Below are positions 17,760-27,289 of a stretch of 64,000 nucleotides of DNA, one piece after another (the stretch's first letter is position 1; each line of letters begins with the position of its first letter). The position numbers and the translations under genes were made by a program. Source of the DNA: Candidatus Pelagibacter communis (lineage in GTDB: Bacteria; Pseudomonadota; Alphaproteobacteria; Pelagibacterales; Pelagibacteraceae); assembly GCF_001179965.1 (NCBI RefSeq), contig NZ_CVSH01000052.1, positions 18,501-82,500 on the forward strand, given 5' to 3'. The notes below the pieces were generated by a model. The model saw only the letters and a program-made list of their open reading frames with translations. It was not told the origin of the DNA and did not search any database.

Positions 17760-19046
17760 ATGACCGATTATAAAGTTAAAGATATATCCGAAGCAGAATT
17801 TGGAAGAAAAGAAATTTCATTAGCAGAAACAGAAATGCCAGGATTAATGGCTTTGAGAAAAGAATACAAAGGTAAAAAACCTCTTAAGGGTGCAAAAATA
17901 TTAGGATGCTTACATATGACTATCCAGACAGCTGTTTTGATAGAAACTCTTGTTGATCTAGGAGCCGAAGTTAGATGGTCATCATGTAATATCTTTTCTA
18001 CACAAGATCATGCTGCCGCAGCTATTGCAAAAGCTGGAATACCAGTTTTCGCTTGGAAAGGTGAAACGGAGGAAGAATATTGGTGGTGTGTAAGACAAAC
18101 AATTGAAGGTAAAAAGGACTGGAAGCCAAATATGATTTTGGATGATGGTGGTGATTTAACTGCATTAATGCACAAAGATTATAAAAATTTAATGAAAGAT
18201 ATAAAAGGCTTAAGCGAGGAAACTACAACTGGTGTTTTAGCTTTGAAAAAAATGGAAGAACAAGGAACACTTTTAGTACCAGCAATTAATGTAAACGACT
18301 CAGTTACAAAGTCTAAATTTGATAATTTGTATGGATGTAGAGAGAGCTTAGTTGACGGAATTAAAAGAGCAACTGATGTAATGATGTCGGGAAAAGTCGC
18401 AATTGTTGCAGGTTTTGGTGATGTTGGAAAAGGAAGCGCAGCTTCTTTAAGACAAAGTGGTGCAAGAGTTATGGTAACAGAGACTGATCCTATTTGTGCT
18501 CTTCAAGCAGCTATGGAAGGTTATGAAGTTGTTTTAATGGATGAGATGATTGGACAAGCAGATATCGTTGTTACTGCTACAGGTAATAAAGATATTGTTA
18601 CAGCAGATCATATGAGAGCGATGAAAGATAGATCAATATTATGTAATATTGGACATTTTGATAATGAAATACAAGTAGAGGCTCTTAAAAACTACAAGTG
18701 GGATGAAATTAAACCTCAAGTTCACGAAATTACTTTTCCAGATAACAAAAGAATTATTTTATTAGCTGAAGGAAGATTGGTTAACTTAGGATGTGCAACT
18801 GGTCACCCAAGTTTTGTAATGAGTGCTTCTTTTACAAACCAAGTAACAGCGCAAATTGAACTTTGGAATAATTCGGACAAATATGAAAATAAAGTATATG
18901 TTTTACCTAAACATTTAGATGAGAAAGTTGCAAGGCTACATCTTGAGAAAGTTGGAGCAAAATTAACTCCTTTATCAAAAGACCAAGCAGATTATATAAG
19001 TGTTAAACCAGAGGGTCCGTATAAACCAGATGCATATCGCTACTAG
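17760..19046 (+). CDS. ahcY: Adenosylhomocysteinase
   Basis: This 428-residue cytoplasmic NAD-dependent enzyme splits S-adenosylhomocysteine into adenosine and homocysteine, relieving inhibition of methyltransferases. The NAD-binding [10 protein letters not shown] motif, the C-terminal [10 protein letters not shown] and the terminal LSKDQADYI...PYKPDAYRY are typical. The upstream gap is 45 bases, too short for an SAH riboswitch. The end overlaps the start chosen for tsaE by 17 bases. Confidence 0.97.
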   Translation: MTDYKVKDISEAEFGRKEISLAETEMPGLMALRKEYKGKKPLKGAKILGCLHMTIQTAVLIETLVDLGAEVRWSSCNIFSTQDHAAAAIAKAGIPVFAWKGETEEEYWWCVRQTIEGKKDWKPNMILDDGGDLTALMHKDYKNLMKDIKGLSEETTTGVLALKKMEEQGTLLVPAINVNDSVTKSKFDNLYGCRESLVDGIKRATDVMMSGKVAIVAGFGDVGKGSAASLRQSGARVMVTETDPICALQAAMEGYEVVLMDEMIGQADIVVTATGNKDIVTADHMRAMKDRSILCNIGHFDNEIQVEALKNYKWDEIKPQVHEITFPDNKRIILLAEGRLVNLGCATGHPSFVMSASFTNQVTAQIELWNNSDKYENKVYVLPKHLDEKVARLHLEKVGAKLTPLSKDQADYISVKPEGPYKPDAYRY

Positions 19047-19515
19047 TGGTAGCAAAATAGACATATCAAAAGAAAGCCTAACAGCTAAAATTGCTAAAAA
19101 ATTCTCAAAAGTATTAAAGCATGGTGATATAGTTTTTTTGTATGGAGATATAGGAGCTGGTAAAACTACATTCGTAAGATATTTGATTAATTCTCTAGAA
19201 AAAGAAAAAAAAATTAAATTAAGCGAGATCACATCACCGACTTTTAGTATTTTAAATGAGTATGAGATCAAAGATATAAAAATTAGACATTATGATTTAT
19301 TTAGAATAAAAAATTCTCAAGAGATCAAAAATATAGGTATGTTTGAAAACTCACAAAATTTTCTCACATTTATTGAATGGCCAGAAAAAATTAAAAAAAA
19401 AATTGGTAATAATTATAACCTTTTTTTTAAATACAATTTTAAGTCAGAAAAAAGATTTTTAGAATTTAGAAATAAAAAAAAGGTTCATATATTTAATGTT
19501 AAAAATAAATCATAA
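19030..19515 (+). CDS. tsaE: tRNA threonylcarbamoyladenosine biosynthesis ATPase TsaE
   Basis: This is a protein of about 161 residues needed with TsaB, TsaC and TsaD to make t6A37 in ANN-decoding tRNAs. Visible motifs are the P-loop [14 protein letters not shown], the SPTFSI segment, HYDLFR, and FIEWPEKI near the C-terminus. I chose ATG 19030, which overlaps ahcY by 17 bases; the frame is open to 19000 but that would overlap more. It is the first gene of a tsaE-amgK-murU run found in many alphaproteobacteria and pseudomonads. Confidence 0.92.
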   Translation: MHIATSGSKIDISKESLTAKIAKKFSKVLKHGDIVFLYGDIGAGKTTFVRYLINSLEKEKKIKLSEITSPTFSILNEYEIKDIKIRHYDLFRIKNSQEIKNIGMFENSQNFLTFIEWPEKIKKKIGNNYNLFFKYNFKSEKRFLEFRNKKKVHIFNVKNKS

Positions 19516-20461
19516 ACTTCATAAAATAAAAGGAGATGCCTCTTTCAGAGAGTTTTATAGAAAAAAAATAAAATCGAAAAGCAGCATTATTATTTTCTCA
19601 AAAAAAGAAAAAAGAAAAAACTTATTAATTTACGATGCTATAAATAAAATCCTTATCATGAATAAATTTGTTGCTCCTAAATTAATATATCAAGAATATA
19701 AAAATAATTTTATTGAAGTAAAAGATTTAGGAAAGGAGACAGCGCTTGATGTTATCAGAAGAAAAAAAAGTAAATTTTCAATTTTTGAGAAAATAATTGA
19801 ATTATTAATAAAAATGCAAGGGATAAAAACAAAAAAAATAAAAAATTTTCAAAACCAGTTTTATAAAATACCTATTTATAATAATAAAATGCTTTTCAAT
19901 GAGGCAAAACTCTTTTGTGATTGGTATGTTCCTGAAAATGCAAAAAAAAATAAATCTAAAATAAACAAAATATTAGTTAAAAAAATTAAAAACCTTTTAA
20001 ATAATTTGAAACTCAAAAATGATACTTTTGTGCACAGAGATTTTCATGTGTCGAACCTTATGTATTTTAAAAATAAATTAGCTTTTATTGACACTCAAGA
20101 TGCGGTCATAGGCAATCAAGCTTATGATCTCGTATCTTTAGTAGATGATGTAAGATACAAAACACCAAAAGATTTTAAAAAAAAAATTTATGATTTCTAT
20201 TTTAAAAAAAATAAGAAAAATATAAATAAAAATTATTTCTTAAACGATTTTGAAATTCTGTCTGTACTAAGGAACTTAAAAATAATTGGAATATTTACCA
20301 GATTAGCAAAAAGAGATAACAAGAAATTATATTTAAAATTAATACCCTACACATGGAGATTAATAGACTTGAGATGCCAAAATAACGATTTATTGAAAGA
20401 TCTTAAGATTTTTCTTCACAAATATTTTTCGAAAAAAATTAGAAATAAATATGGAAATTAA
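19496..20461 (+). CDS. amgK: AmgK-like sugar kinase (aminoglycoside phosphotransferase fold)
   Basis: This 321-residue kinase of the APH/choline kinase fold has the catalytic loop HRDFHVSNLM and the metal-binding IDTQDAVIG segment. In pseudomonads AmgK phosphorylates N-acetylmuramic acid and GlcNAc at the anomeric carbon, bypassing de novo UDP-MurNAc synthesis. The adjacent downstream nucleotidyltransferase and the tsaE neighbour make the same role likely here. It overlaps tsaE by 20 bases and murU by 11. It is very rich in Lys and Asn, as the whole region is. Confidence 0.85.
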   Translation: MLKINHKLHKIKGDASFREFYRKKIKSKSSIIIFSKKEKRKNLLIYDAINKILIMNKFVAPKLIYQEYKNNFIEVKDLGKETALDVIRRKKSKFSIFEKIIELLIKMQGIKTKKIKNFQNQFYKIPIYNNKMLFNEAKLFCDWYVPENAKKNKSKINKILVKKIKNLLNNLKLKNDTFVHRDFHVSNLMYFKNKLAFIDTQDAVIGNQAYDLVSLVDDVRYKTPKDFKKKIYDFYFKKNKKNINKNYFLNDFEILSVLRNLKIIGIFTRLAKRDNKKLYLKLIPYTWRLIDLRCQNNDLLKDLKIFLHKYFSKKIRNKYGN

Positions 20462-21143
20462 AACTGCTATCATATTATGTGCTGGTTACGGAAGAAGGCT
20501 AAACCCTTTAACACTCGATAAACCAAAACCATTATTAGACTTATTTAATAAAACTTTACTTGAACATACCTTAAACCTTTTAGAAAAATTAAATATTAAA
20601 AAAGTAAAATTAAACACCTTTTATTTACCAAAAAAAATTGAAAATTTTTTTATTAATAAAAACTTTAAACTTGAAATAGACATTATTCATGATGGTGAGA
20701 AAATTTTAGATACCGGTGGTGGAATTTTTAATATGATTAAAAACCTAAATGACGAAGATTTTTTAGTTTTTAATCCTGATACTTTTTGGGATGAAAATTA
20801 CTTAGAATATATAGAAAAAATGGAGAAACTTTATTTTAATCACAACATCAAAAATATATTATTAACAGTTCACAAAAATTTAAGTTTCGATAAAAATTTA
20901 AATGGGGATTTTAATTTAAATATAAATAAATTGAGCAGAGATAATCCAAGACAATTTATTTATACAGGGTGTCAAATTTTGAATAAAAAAATTTTCTCTA
21001 ATTTTACAAATAGTAAATTTTCAATAAATGATGTCTGGAATACTTTAATCAAAGAAAATAATTTATTTGGTTTTGAAAGTAAAAATAAATTTATACATGT
21101 TACTGATATTAAAGTTTATAAAAGTTTATTAAAAAACAATTAA
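20451..21143 (+). CDS. murU: MurU-like nucleotidyltransferase (MurNAc-1-P uridylyltransferase)
   Basis: This 230-residue sugar-phosphate nucleotidyltransferase has the signature LCAGYGRRLNPLT followed by DKPKPLL, a DTGGGI loop, and the metal-binding Asp in VFNPDTFW. Beside AmgK it should convert MurNAc-1-phosphate to UDP-MurNAc in peptidoglycan recycling. Mannose-1-phosphate guanylyltransferase is the alternative by fold, but the gene context favours MurU. Its 3' end overlaps the convergent gpmA by 15 bases. Confidence 0.85.
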   Translation: MEIKTAIILCAGYGRRLNPLTLDKPKPLLDLFNKTLLEHTLNLLEKLNIKKVKLNTFYLPKKIENFFINKNFKLEIDIIHDGEKILDTGGGIFNMIKNLNDEDFLVFNPDTFWDENYLEYIEKMEKLYFNHNIKNILLTVHKNLSFDKNLNGDFNLNINKLSRDNPRQFIYTGCQILNKKIFSNFTNSKFSINDVWNTLIKENNLFGFESKNKFIHVTDIKVYKSLLKNN

Positions 21144-21845
21144 ATCTTGCGATCTATCACTATCTAAATATTCACAACTCGAAATTTTTTTATTTTTATC
21201 AAATTGAATTGAGAGGGGATTCCCAGTAGGTATTTCTAGTTTAGTAATTTGTTTATTATCTAAATTAAAAAGATATTTACAAAGAGATCTTATAGAATTT
21301 CCATGAGCTGAAATTAGTACATTTTTGTTTTTATCGATTTTATCTTGGATGTTAGTTCTATAATATTGAACTACTCTATCAAAAGTATCTTTCAAGGACT
21401 CAGTGTCTGGAATATCCTCTTTTTTTAGACTTTTATAGATTGTCATATTGATAGGATGATATGGACTATTTCTATTTAATGGATCTGGCCTTAAATCCCA
21501 CGACCGTCTAAATTCATGAATCTTTTTTTCTCCTAATTTTTTTTTCATTTCATCTTTATTTAAACCTGTTAACGCTCCATAATGTCTCTCATTTAACTGC
21601 CACGCCCTTTCTGGTGTCGTTTTATCTCTTAATGTATTTTGAATTAACTTTAATGTGTTAATAGATCTTATTTGAAAAGAGGAATAAAAATTATCAATAT
21701 TAATATTTAAATTTTTTATAGCTTCGCCAGCTTTACATGCTTCTAATTTACCTTCAGGTGTGAGATCAACATCCACCCAACCTGTAAATTTTTTTTGAAG
21801 GTTCCATTCACTTTGTCCGTGTCTAACTAAAATTAAATGACTCAT
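21129..21845 (-). CDS. gpmA: Phosphoglycerate mutase, 2,3-bisphosphoglycerate-dependent
   Basis: This 238-residue cofactor-dependent glycolytic/gluconeogenic mutase interconverts 3- and 2-phosphoglycerate. The phosphohistidine motif LVRHGQSEWN is at residues 6-15, ERHYGALTGL is in the middle, and the second histidine is in ISAHGNSIRSL. Its length matches the bacterial GpmA family (about 230-250). It stands alone, facing murU; the ~30-base gap on its 5' side is shared with the divergent VanZ-like gene. Confidence 0.95.
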   Translation of the reverse strand: MSHLILVRHGQSEWNLQKKFTGWVDVDLTPEGKLEACKAGEAIKNLNINIDNFYSSFQIRSINTLKLIQNTLRDKTTPERAWQLNERHYGALTGLNKDEMKKKLGEKKIHEFRRSWDLRPDPLNRNSPYHPINMTIYKSLKKEDIPDTESLKDTFDRVVQYYRTNIQDKIDKNKNVLISAHGNSIRSLCKYLFNLDNKQITKLEIPTGNPLSIQFDKNKKISSCEYLDSDRSQDLIVF

Positions 21846-21874
21846 TAATTTATTTATTATATTAATTAATAAGT

Positions 21875-22264
21875 ATGTTAAAATTATTTTTTTATTTAGT
21901 AAATCTAATATTCATCATTTTATATATTTTTCCCGGCAGTATACTGGGCAAAATAATTTATGGAGATTTTAATAAACAACCTCAATTAACAAACGATTTT
22001 AGTTTTAGTATCTTTGATTTTTCCTCAAATCATACATTTGCATTTGCGTTTATTTCATTTTTTGGATTGTTTTTATTTTATAAAGACAATTTAAAAAAAA
22101 TCTCTATTTATTTATTTTCATCCTCAATAATTTTAGAGTTTTTACATATTTTTATTCCAAACAGATCTTTCCAATTTTCTGATTTAAATGGAAATCTTTT
22201 GGGTGTAATAGTTATATATCTTTTTTTATTTGTTTATCTCTATGCAAAAAAATCTATTAATTAA
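21875..22264 (+). CDS. VanZ-like small membrane protein
   Basis: This 129-residue protein has four predicted hydrophobic helices and resembles VanZ-family membrane proteins (FSFSIFDFSSNHTFAFAFIS and IILEFLHIFIPNRSFQFSDL segments). The family is widespread and mostly of unknown function; only some members affect glycopeptide resistance. It overlaps the start of the following secreted nuclease gene by 23 bases, so the two are probably cotranscribed. I would not infer antibiotic resistance. Confidence 0.7.
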   Translation: MLKLFFYLVNLIFIILYIFPGSILGKIIYGDFNKQPQLTNDFSFSIFDFSSNHTFAFAFISFFGLFLFYKDNLKKISIYLFSSSIILEFLHIFIPNRSFQFSDLNGNLLGVIVIYLFLFVYLYAKKSIN

Positions 22265-22745
22265 AATTGTATTTTTTTTATTTTTCGTAATTCCTGCAAA
22301 TAGTGAAATAATTAAAGGAACCGCAGTAGTAGTTGATGGTGACACTTTAAAAATTGATAATAAGAAAATCCGACTACATGGAATAGATGCTCCTGAAATG
22401 AAACAATTATGTCAAAGAACTTTCTTAAGTATATTTATTTTTTCATTTAATAAAAACTATAAGTGCGGAGAAATTTCAAAAAAAAAACTACAAGGTTATA
22501 CTAAAGATTATAACATTAAATGTAAAGTTGAGGGAATCGATAGATATAATAGAATTTTAGGAACTTGTTATAAAAATAAAATTAATATTAACTCTAGGAT
22601 GGTTAGGTTGGGCTATGCAGTGGCTTATAAAAAATATTCAAAAAAATATCTGAGTGCTGAAAGAGAGGCCAAGAGGGAGGAACTTGGGCTATGGAAAGGT
22701 ACATTTGATATGCCTTGGGACTGGAGAAAAAATGTTAAAAAGTAA
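22242..22745 (+). CDS. Secreted thermonuclease-like protein (SNase fold)
   Basis: This protein of about 167 residues has an N-terminal signal peptide (hydrophobic stretch to about residue 20, ending near PANSEII) and a staphylococcal-nuclease domain. VVDGDTLKID holds a calcium-site aspartate, IRLHGIDAPE the first catalytic arginine, and DRYNRILGTC plus the AEREAKREELGLWKG end are typical. It probably degrades nucleic acid in the periplasm or outside, giving access to phosphate or bases. I chose ATG 22242 so the signal peptide starts cleanly; an ATG at 22230 adds four residues. Confidence 0.85.
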   Translation: MQKNLLIKIVFFLFFVIPANSEIIKGTAVVVDGDTLKIDNKKIRLHGIDAPEMKQLCQRTFLSIFIFSFNKNYKCGEISKKKLQGYTKDYNIKCKVEGIDRYNRILGTCYKNKININSRMVRLGYAVAYKKYSKKYLSAEREAKREELGLWKGTFDMPWDWRKNVKK

Positions 22746-23331
22746 AATAATTTTTTTAGTATTTATTTCTTTTTTGTTAACATCTTGCTCATCGATTCCT
22801 AAAAATACTCAAAGTGGTTGTTCAATTTTTTCTGAAAGATACCTTTGGTATAAATATTCAAAAAAAACAGAAAAAAAGTGGGGAACCCCAATATATATAC
22901 AACTTGCAATAATAAAAATGGAGTCCGATTTTGATTGGTTAGCAAAACCTAAAAGACAAAAAATTTTTAAAGTAATTCCTTTTAAGAGACCATCAAGTTC
23001 TTTTGGTTACTCTCAAGCTGTAAAAGGTACATGGAAACAATACAAAAAAGAGACAAATAACCCATTAGCTTTAAGAACCAGGTATAAGGATAGCGTTGAT
23101 TTTATAGGATGGTATACTTCAAAATCCTCTAAATTACTTAAAATCTCAATGAAAGATTCTTTTAAACAATATATTGCTTATCATGAGGGTTGGGGAAATT
23201 ATAAAAATTATAAGCAAAATAAAAAAGTAATTAATTTAGCAAAAAAAGTAAAAGCGCATTCAGATAGATATAAAATTCAATTGAGCAAATGTGAAAAAAG
23301 ATTAAATAAAAAAAAATATATTATATTTTAA
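22732..23331 (+). CDS. Lytic transglycosylase-like lipoprotein
   Basis: This protein of about 199 residues has a lipoprotein signal: a hydrophobic stretch then LLTSC with the lipid-carrying Cys at position 19. The globular part resembles transglycosylase SLT domains. IKMESDFDW contains a likely catalytic Glu, followed by SSSFGYSQAVKGTWKQY and YHEGWGNY. It would cleave glycan strands of peptidoglycan from the outer membrane. I chose ATG 22732, with GGAG about 7 bases upstream and a 14-base overlap with the nuclease gene; a start at 22654 would bury the signal peptide. Confidence 0.82.
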   Translation: MLKSKIIFLVFISFLLTSCSSIPKNTQSGCSIFSERYLWYKYSKKTEKKWGTPIYIQLAIIKMESDFDWLAKPKRQKIFKVIPFKRPSSSFGYSQAVKGTWKQYKKETNNPLALRTRYKDSVDFIGWYTSKSSKLLKISMKDSFKQYIAYHEGWGNYKNYKQNKKVINLAKKVKAHSDRYKIQLSKCEKRLNKKKYIIF

Positions 23332-26300
23332 TCTAATTGTTTTTTAAGTTCTTTTTCAATGTGATTAATACTTTTAGTGTTTTTACCAATTGCCAAATAA
23401 ATTGTTGGAATAACATATAGAGTAAAGAAAGTTGAAAAAATCATACCAAATAAAATTGTAATACCTACCGTTAATCTGCTTGCTTCACCTGGTCCACTAC
23501 TAAAGACTAAAGGTAATACACCTATTATAGTAGATATTGATGTCATTAAAATTGGTCTTAATCTTATATTTGCAGACTCAATAATAGATTTTTCAATATC
23601 TTTTCCTTCATCCCTAAGCTGATTAGCAAATTCAACAATTAAAATTCCGTTTTTAGTAGCAAGTCCAATAAGAATTATTAGTGCAATTTGACTAAAGATA
23701 TTGATTGAACTGCCAACGACTAGAAGGCCTAATATTCCACCAAAAATTGCAAGTGGTACTGTTAACATAATTGTAAATGGATGTTTGAAGCTTTCAAATT
23801 GAGCAGCCATCACCAAGTATGCAGTCAATAGAGCTAAAGCAAATATTAAATATATTTGATAACTGGTTTCTCTCAATTCTTCACTTTCGCCTTTATAAGC
23901 AATCCTAGCAGAGGGGAAATTATCATTTGTTGTTTTTTCGAGAAAATTAAGTGCATCAGATAGTGAATAGTCTCCAACAATGTTAGCTGATATGGTTATT
24001 GCTTTTTGTCTATTATATCTTGATAATATTGGGGCTATACCTTCCTCTTCAAGAGATACTAAATTAGATATTGAAACAAGCTTACCAGTATTTTTTGATC
24101 TTACATAAACCTTTGCTAGGTTAGATGGTTCTTTCCTATTTTTTATATCACCTTGTAATATTATATCATATTCACGGCCATCCTTAGTAAATTTGGTTAC
24201 ATTTCTTGAACCAAACATAGTTTCTATTGACCTGCCGATTTCCAAAGTAGAAACTCCTAAATCTGAAGTTTTTTCTTGGTCAATTTTTACATTTAAAATT
24301 GCTTTAGTTTGATTAAAGTCATCTTCAACATTAATTAAATTTTTATTTTTTCTAGCTTCATTTTTTATAACTTCTTTCCATTTTATTAAATCCTCATAAG
24401 TATTACCCAACAAAACAAATTGCACAGGTTTTTGCACCCCTCCTGTTCTAATACCTTGTGGCATAACTGGAAAAGCTAATACACCCGGAACTTTTGAAAT
24501 TTTTCTAAAAGATTCCATCATTATTCTTTGACCATCTCTTTTCCTATCATCCCAATGTTCTAACAAAACAATTATAAATCCTGAATTAACTTGTGTGGAA
24601 CTTTTTCCAAATCCGGGCACTCTTAAAAGTAATCTTCTATATTCCCCTTTTCCCACCTCAGGTAATAAAAAACCCTCGATTTCCTCAGACTTACTTGATG
24701 TATATTCAAAACCGGAACTTTCAGGAGCTTTAATAATAACAAAAAATGCCCCTCTATCTTCCTTTGGCATTAGTTCCTTTGGAGCATATAAAAATACAGA
24801 AGTAGTTAAAGCTAATATGATTATTAGAAAAATTATTATTTCTTTTTTTCTTTTTAGCCAAAACAATAATGTTCTTTTATAAAAATCTCTAAATTTATTT
24901 AAACTTACCTCAAATTTTTGAGAAACTTTTGATTTTATATTTTTTTTAACCAAAACTTTACTTGCTATCATAGGACTTAGAGACAGAGCTACGAAACTAG
25001 ATATAATGACTGCAAAAGATAAAGTCACAGCTGTTTGTGTGTATAAAGTACCACTTAAACCTTTAATAAAAATAAGTGGAATAAATACTGCAACTAAAAC
25101 TAATGTTGTTGCTATAATCGCAAATGACACCTGTTTTGAACCTTTGTATGCCGCAACAAGCGATGTTTCTCCTTTTTCAACTCGTCTAACAATATTTTCA
25201 AGCATAACAATTGCATCATCTACAACTATTCCAATAGCAAGAACTAATGCCATAAGAGTAAATAAGTTTATAGAAAAATCAAAAAAGTAAATTGCTAAGA
25301 AAGTAGATATTAATGAAACTGGTAAAGCAATAATTGGTACTACTAAAGCTCTAATATTACCTAGAAATAAATATATAATTATGGTCACTAAAATTAATGC
25401 TATCACAAGGGTTTTGTAAACTTCATAAATAGCTGTTGATATATAGTTACTTCTATCAAAAGATACTTCTAATGATGTTCCATCGGGTAGTGTTGGTTGG
25501 ATTTCTTTTATTTTCTTTTTTAATCTATTTGCAACTTTAATGGTATTGGCATCTGATTGTTGATAAATACCAATTCCAACTACTTGTTTACCGTTACCTT
25601 TAAAAACAGTTCTTGTAGAGACAGGACCAAATTCGACTCTTGCAACGTCTGATAATTTCGTAATTGATCCGTCAAAAGATTTTTTTAGTGGTAAATTTTT
25701 GTAGGTTTCAATTTTATCGTATGCATTCTCTAATTTAATGGTTAAATCTATATCTTTTGATTCTATTCTTCCAGATGGAAACTCCAAATTTTCAGATCTT
25801 AAAGTTTGTTCAACTTCCTGTGTCGTTAAATCTCTTGCAGCTAATGCTATTGGGTCTAACCATATTCTTAAAGATATTTCTCTTTCTCCTCCAAGTCTTA
25901 CTCTTCCAACGCCCTCTACAGTTGCAAAGTAATCAGTTAAGTACCTATCAGCATAATCGGTTAACTCCATATCAGACATAAAATCTGAACTAAAACTCAT
26001 CCACATAGTTGTTCTAAATCCAGCAGATTGTTTATAGACCTCTGGCGCACTTGCCTCCTCGGGAAGTTCATCAACCACTCTTGCAACAAAACTTCTCACA
26101 TCATTTGCAACATTGTCTAAATCTAAATCTGACTTGAAGGTCATCTCAATTCTTGATGATCCATCCTCACTCATTGACTCAATATTTATTAGTCCTGGTG
26201 TGCCTCCAACTCTATCTTCAATTTTTTGAGTTATTTGAGTATCAACTATTTCTGCCGATGCACCTTGGTAATTGGTTTGTATTGTAACAATTGGTCTTTC

Positions 26301-26420
26301 TACATCTGGAAGCTCATCTGTGGGTATCTCGTTAAAAACTACAAGTCCAAAAATAACAAGTATTAAACTCATTACAGTTGCAACTACTGGTCGTTTAATT
26401 GATAAATCTGTAAGATACAT
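23328..26420 (-). CDS. RND efflux pump, inner-membrane permease
   Basis: This is a 1030-residue protein of the HAE-1/AcrB-like RND family, the proton-driven pump of a tripartite exporter. It begins YLTDLSIKRPVVATVMSLIL, has the large periplasmic loops after TM1 and TM7, and has the paired aspartates of the proton relay in TM4 (GIVVDDAIVMLENIVRR). The adaptor gene precedes it by two bases. No outer-membrane factor is encoded nearby, so a TolC from elsewhere is needed. The substrate is unknown. Confidence 0.93.
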   Translation of the reverse strand: MYLTDLSIKRPVVATVMSLILVIFGLVVFNEIPTDELPDVERPIVTIQTNYQGASAEIVDTQITQKIEDRVGGTPGLINIESMSEDGSSRIEMTFKSDLDLDNVANDVRSFVARVVDELPEEASAPEVYKQSAGFRTTMWMSFSSDFMSDMELTDYADRYLTDYFATVEGVGRVRLGGEREISLRIWLDPIALAARDLTTQEVEQTLRSENLEFPSGRIESKDIDLTIKLENAYDKIETYKNLPLKKSFDGSITKLSDVARVEFGPVSTRTVFKGNGKQVVGIGIYQQSDANTIKVANRLKKKIKEIQPTLPDGTSLEVSFDRSNYISTAIYEVYKTLVIALILVTIIIYLFLGNIRALVVPIIALPVSLISTFLAIYFFDFSINLFTLMALVLAIGIVVDDAIVMLENIVRRVEKGETSLVAAYKGSKQVSFAIIATTLVLVAVFIPLIFIKGLSGTLYTQTAVTLSFAVIISSFVALSLSPMIASKVLVKKNIKSKVSQKFEVSLNKFRDFYKRTLLFWLKRKKEIIIFLIIILALTTSVFLYAPKELMPKEDRGAFFVIIKAPESSGFEYTSSKSEEIEGFLLPEVGKGEYRRLLLRVPGFGKSSTQVNSGFIIVLLEHWDDRKRDGQRIMMESFRKISKVPGVLAFPVMPQGIRTGGVQKPVQFVLLGNTYEDLIKWKEVIKNEARKNKNLINVEDDFNQTKAILNVKIDQEKTSDLGVSTLEIGRSIETMFGSRNVTKFTKDGREYDIILQGDIKNRKEPSNLAKVYVRSKNTGKLVSISNLVSLEEEGIAPILSRYNRQKAITISANIVGDYSLSDALNFLEKTTNDNFPSARIAYKGESEELRETSYQIYLIFALALLTAYLVMAAQFESFKHPFTIMLTVPLAIFGGILGLLVVGSSINIFSQIALIILIGLATKNGILIVEFANQLRDEGKDIEKSIIESANIRLRPILMTSISTIIGVLPLVFSSGPGEASRLTVGITILFGMIFSTFFTLYVIPTIYLAIGKNTKSINHIEKELKKQLD

Positions 26421-26422
26421 TA

Positions 26423-27289
26423 TTATTGGTTAACAATTTTAACTTTCATTTTATTTCTTACTTTAGAAATACCCTCTTTGATAATCTTATCATTGATATC
26501 TAATCCTTCTAAAACCATGATTTTTCCGTAACTTCTTTTTCCTACACTTACCTCAATTTTCTCAACTGAGTTATCTTCTAAAACTTTGTATACAAAATTA
26601 GATTTTCCCTGAACTAGTATTGAGGACTCTGAAACTCCAATTGCATCAACTTTATTATAAATTATTTCTGCATTTAAAAGCATACCTGGAATTAATTCAA
26701 GTTTTGGATTTTTAACCTTAATATTACAAAGAACGGATCTTGTATTTGGATCGACTCTTGAGCTTACAGATTCTATTACTCCATTAAATTTTTTTTTATA
26801 TGAATCTGATTTTATATTAACTTCCAAGCCTGTTTTTAAAATAGATAAATAACTTTCAGGTACTTTAATATCCAACATAATTGATGAGATATCATCCAAA
26901 GTAAGTATAAATGAGTCTGTTCCCAAAACTCCTTGTGCGATTTCTCTTTTACCTAAAACTCCTTTAAATGGTGCTTTTACCTTTTCATCATTTATTACAA
27001 ATATTGTCTCACCTTCTTTAATAAGTTTACCAAATTTTATATTTTGATTTTTAATCTCTTCTTTTTTTACCCTATAGTTTTTCGTTTTAAGTGCTACAGC
27101 AGTCCCAAAAGTTTCAATCTTTTCAAAAAATTGAGAGTTATCAACAACTTCTATAATTACACCTGGAGGAGGCCTTTGAGAAAATTTTTTTTCAAAATGT
27201 TTACCTACAAAATATCTTGCTATAATTATTCCAAAGATAACTATAAATATTATAGAAATTAATATTGTTATTTTTTTTGATAATTTCAT
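26423..27289 (-). CDS. RND efflux periplasmic adaptor (membrane fusion protein)
   Basis: This 288-residue adaptor has one N-terminal membrane anchor (about residues 7-29), then the split lipoyl/barrel-sandwich region (INDEKVKAPFKGVLGKREIA), beta-barrel and membrane-proximal domains. It is shorter than AcrA (about 397) because the alpha-helical hairpin is nearly absent. Such short adaptors occur in other RND systems. It overlaps the upstream sulfurtransferase gene as ATGA, and the pump gene follows. Confidence 0.88.
   Translation of the reverse strand: MKLSKKITILISIIFIVIFGIIIARYFVGKHFEKKFSQRPPPGVIIEVVDNSQFFEKIETFGTAVALKTKNYRVKKEEIKNQNIKFGKLIKEGETIFVINDEKVKAPFKGVLGKREIAQGVLGTDSFILTLDDISSIMLDIKVPESYLSILKTGLEVNIKSDSYKKKFNGVIESVSSRVDPNTRSVLCNIKVKNPKLELIPGMLLNAEIIYNKVDAIGVSESSILVQGKSNFVYKVLEDNSVEKIEVSVGKRSYGKIMVLEGLDINDKIIKEGISKVRNKMKVKIVNQ

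Noticed and set aside
21875..22264. Glycopeptide resistance from the VanZ-like gene
   Set aside because: Only the small membrane protein family is shared; no vanA/H/X-type genes are present and the family is common in sensitive bacteria.
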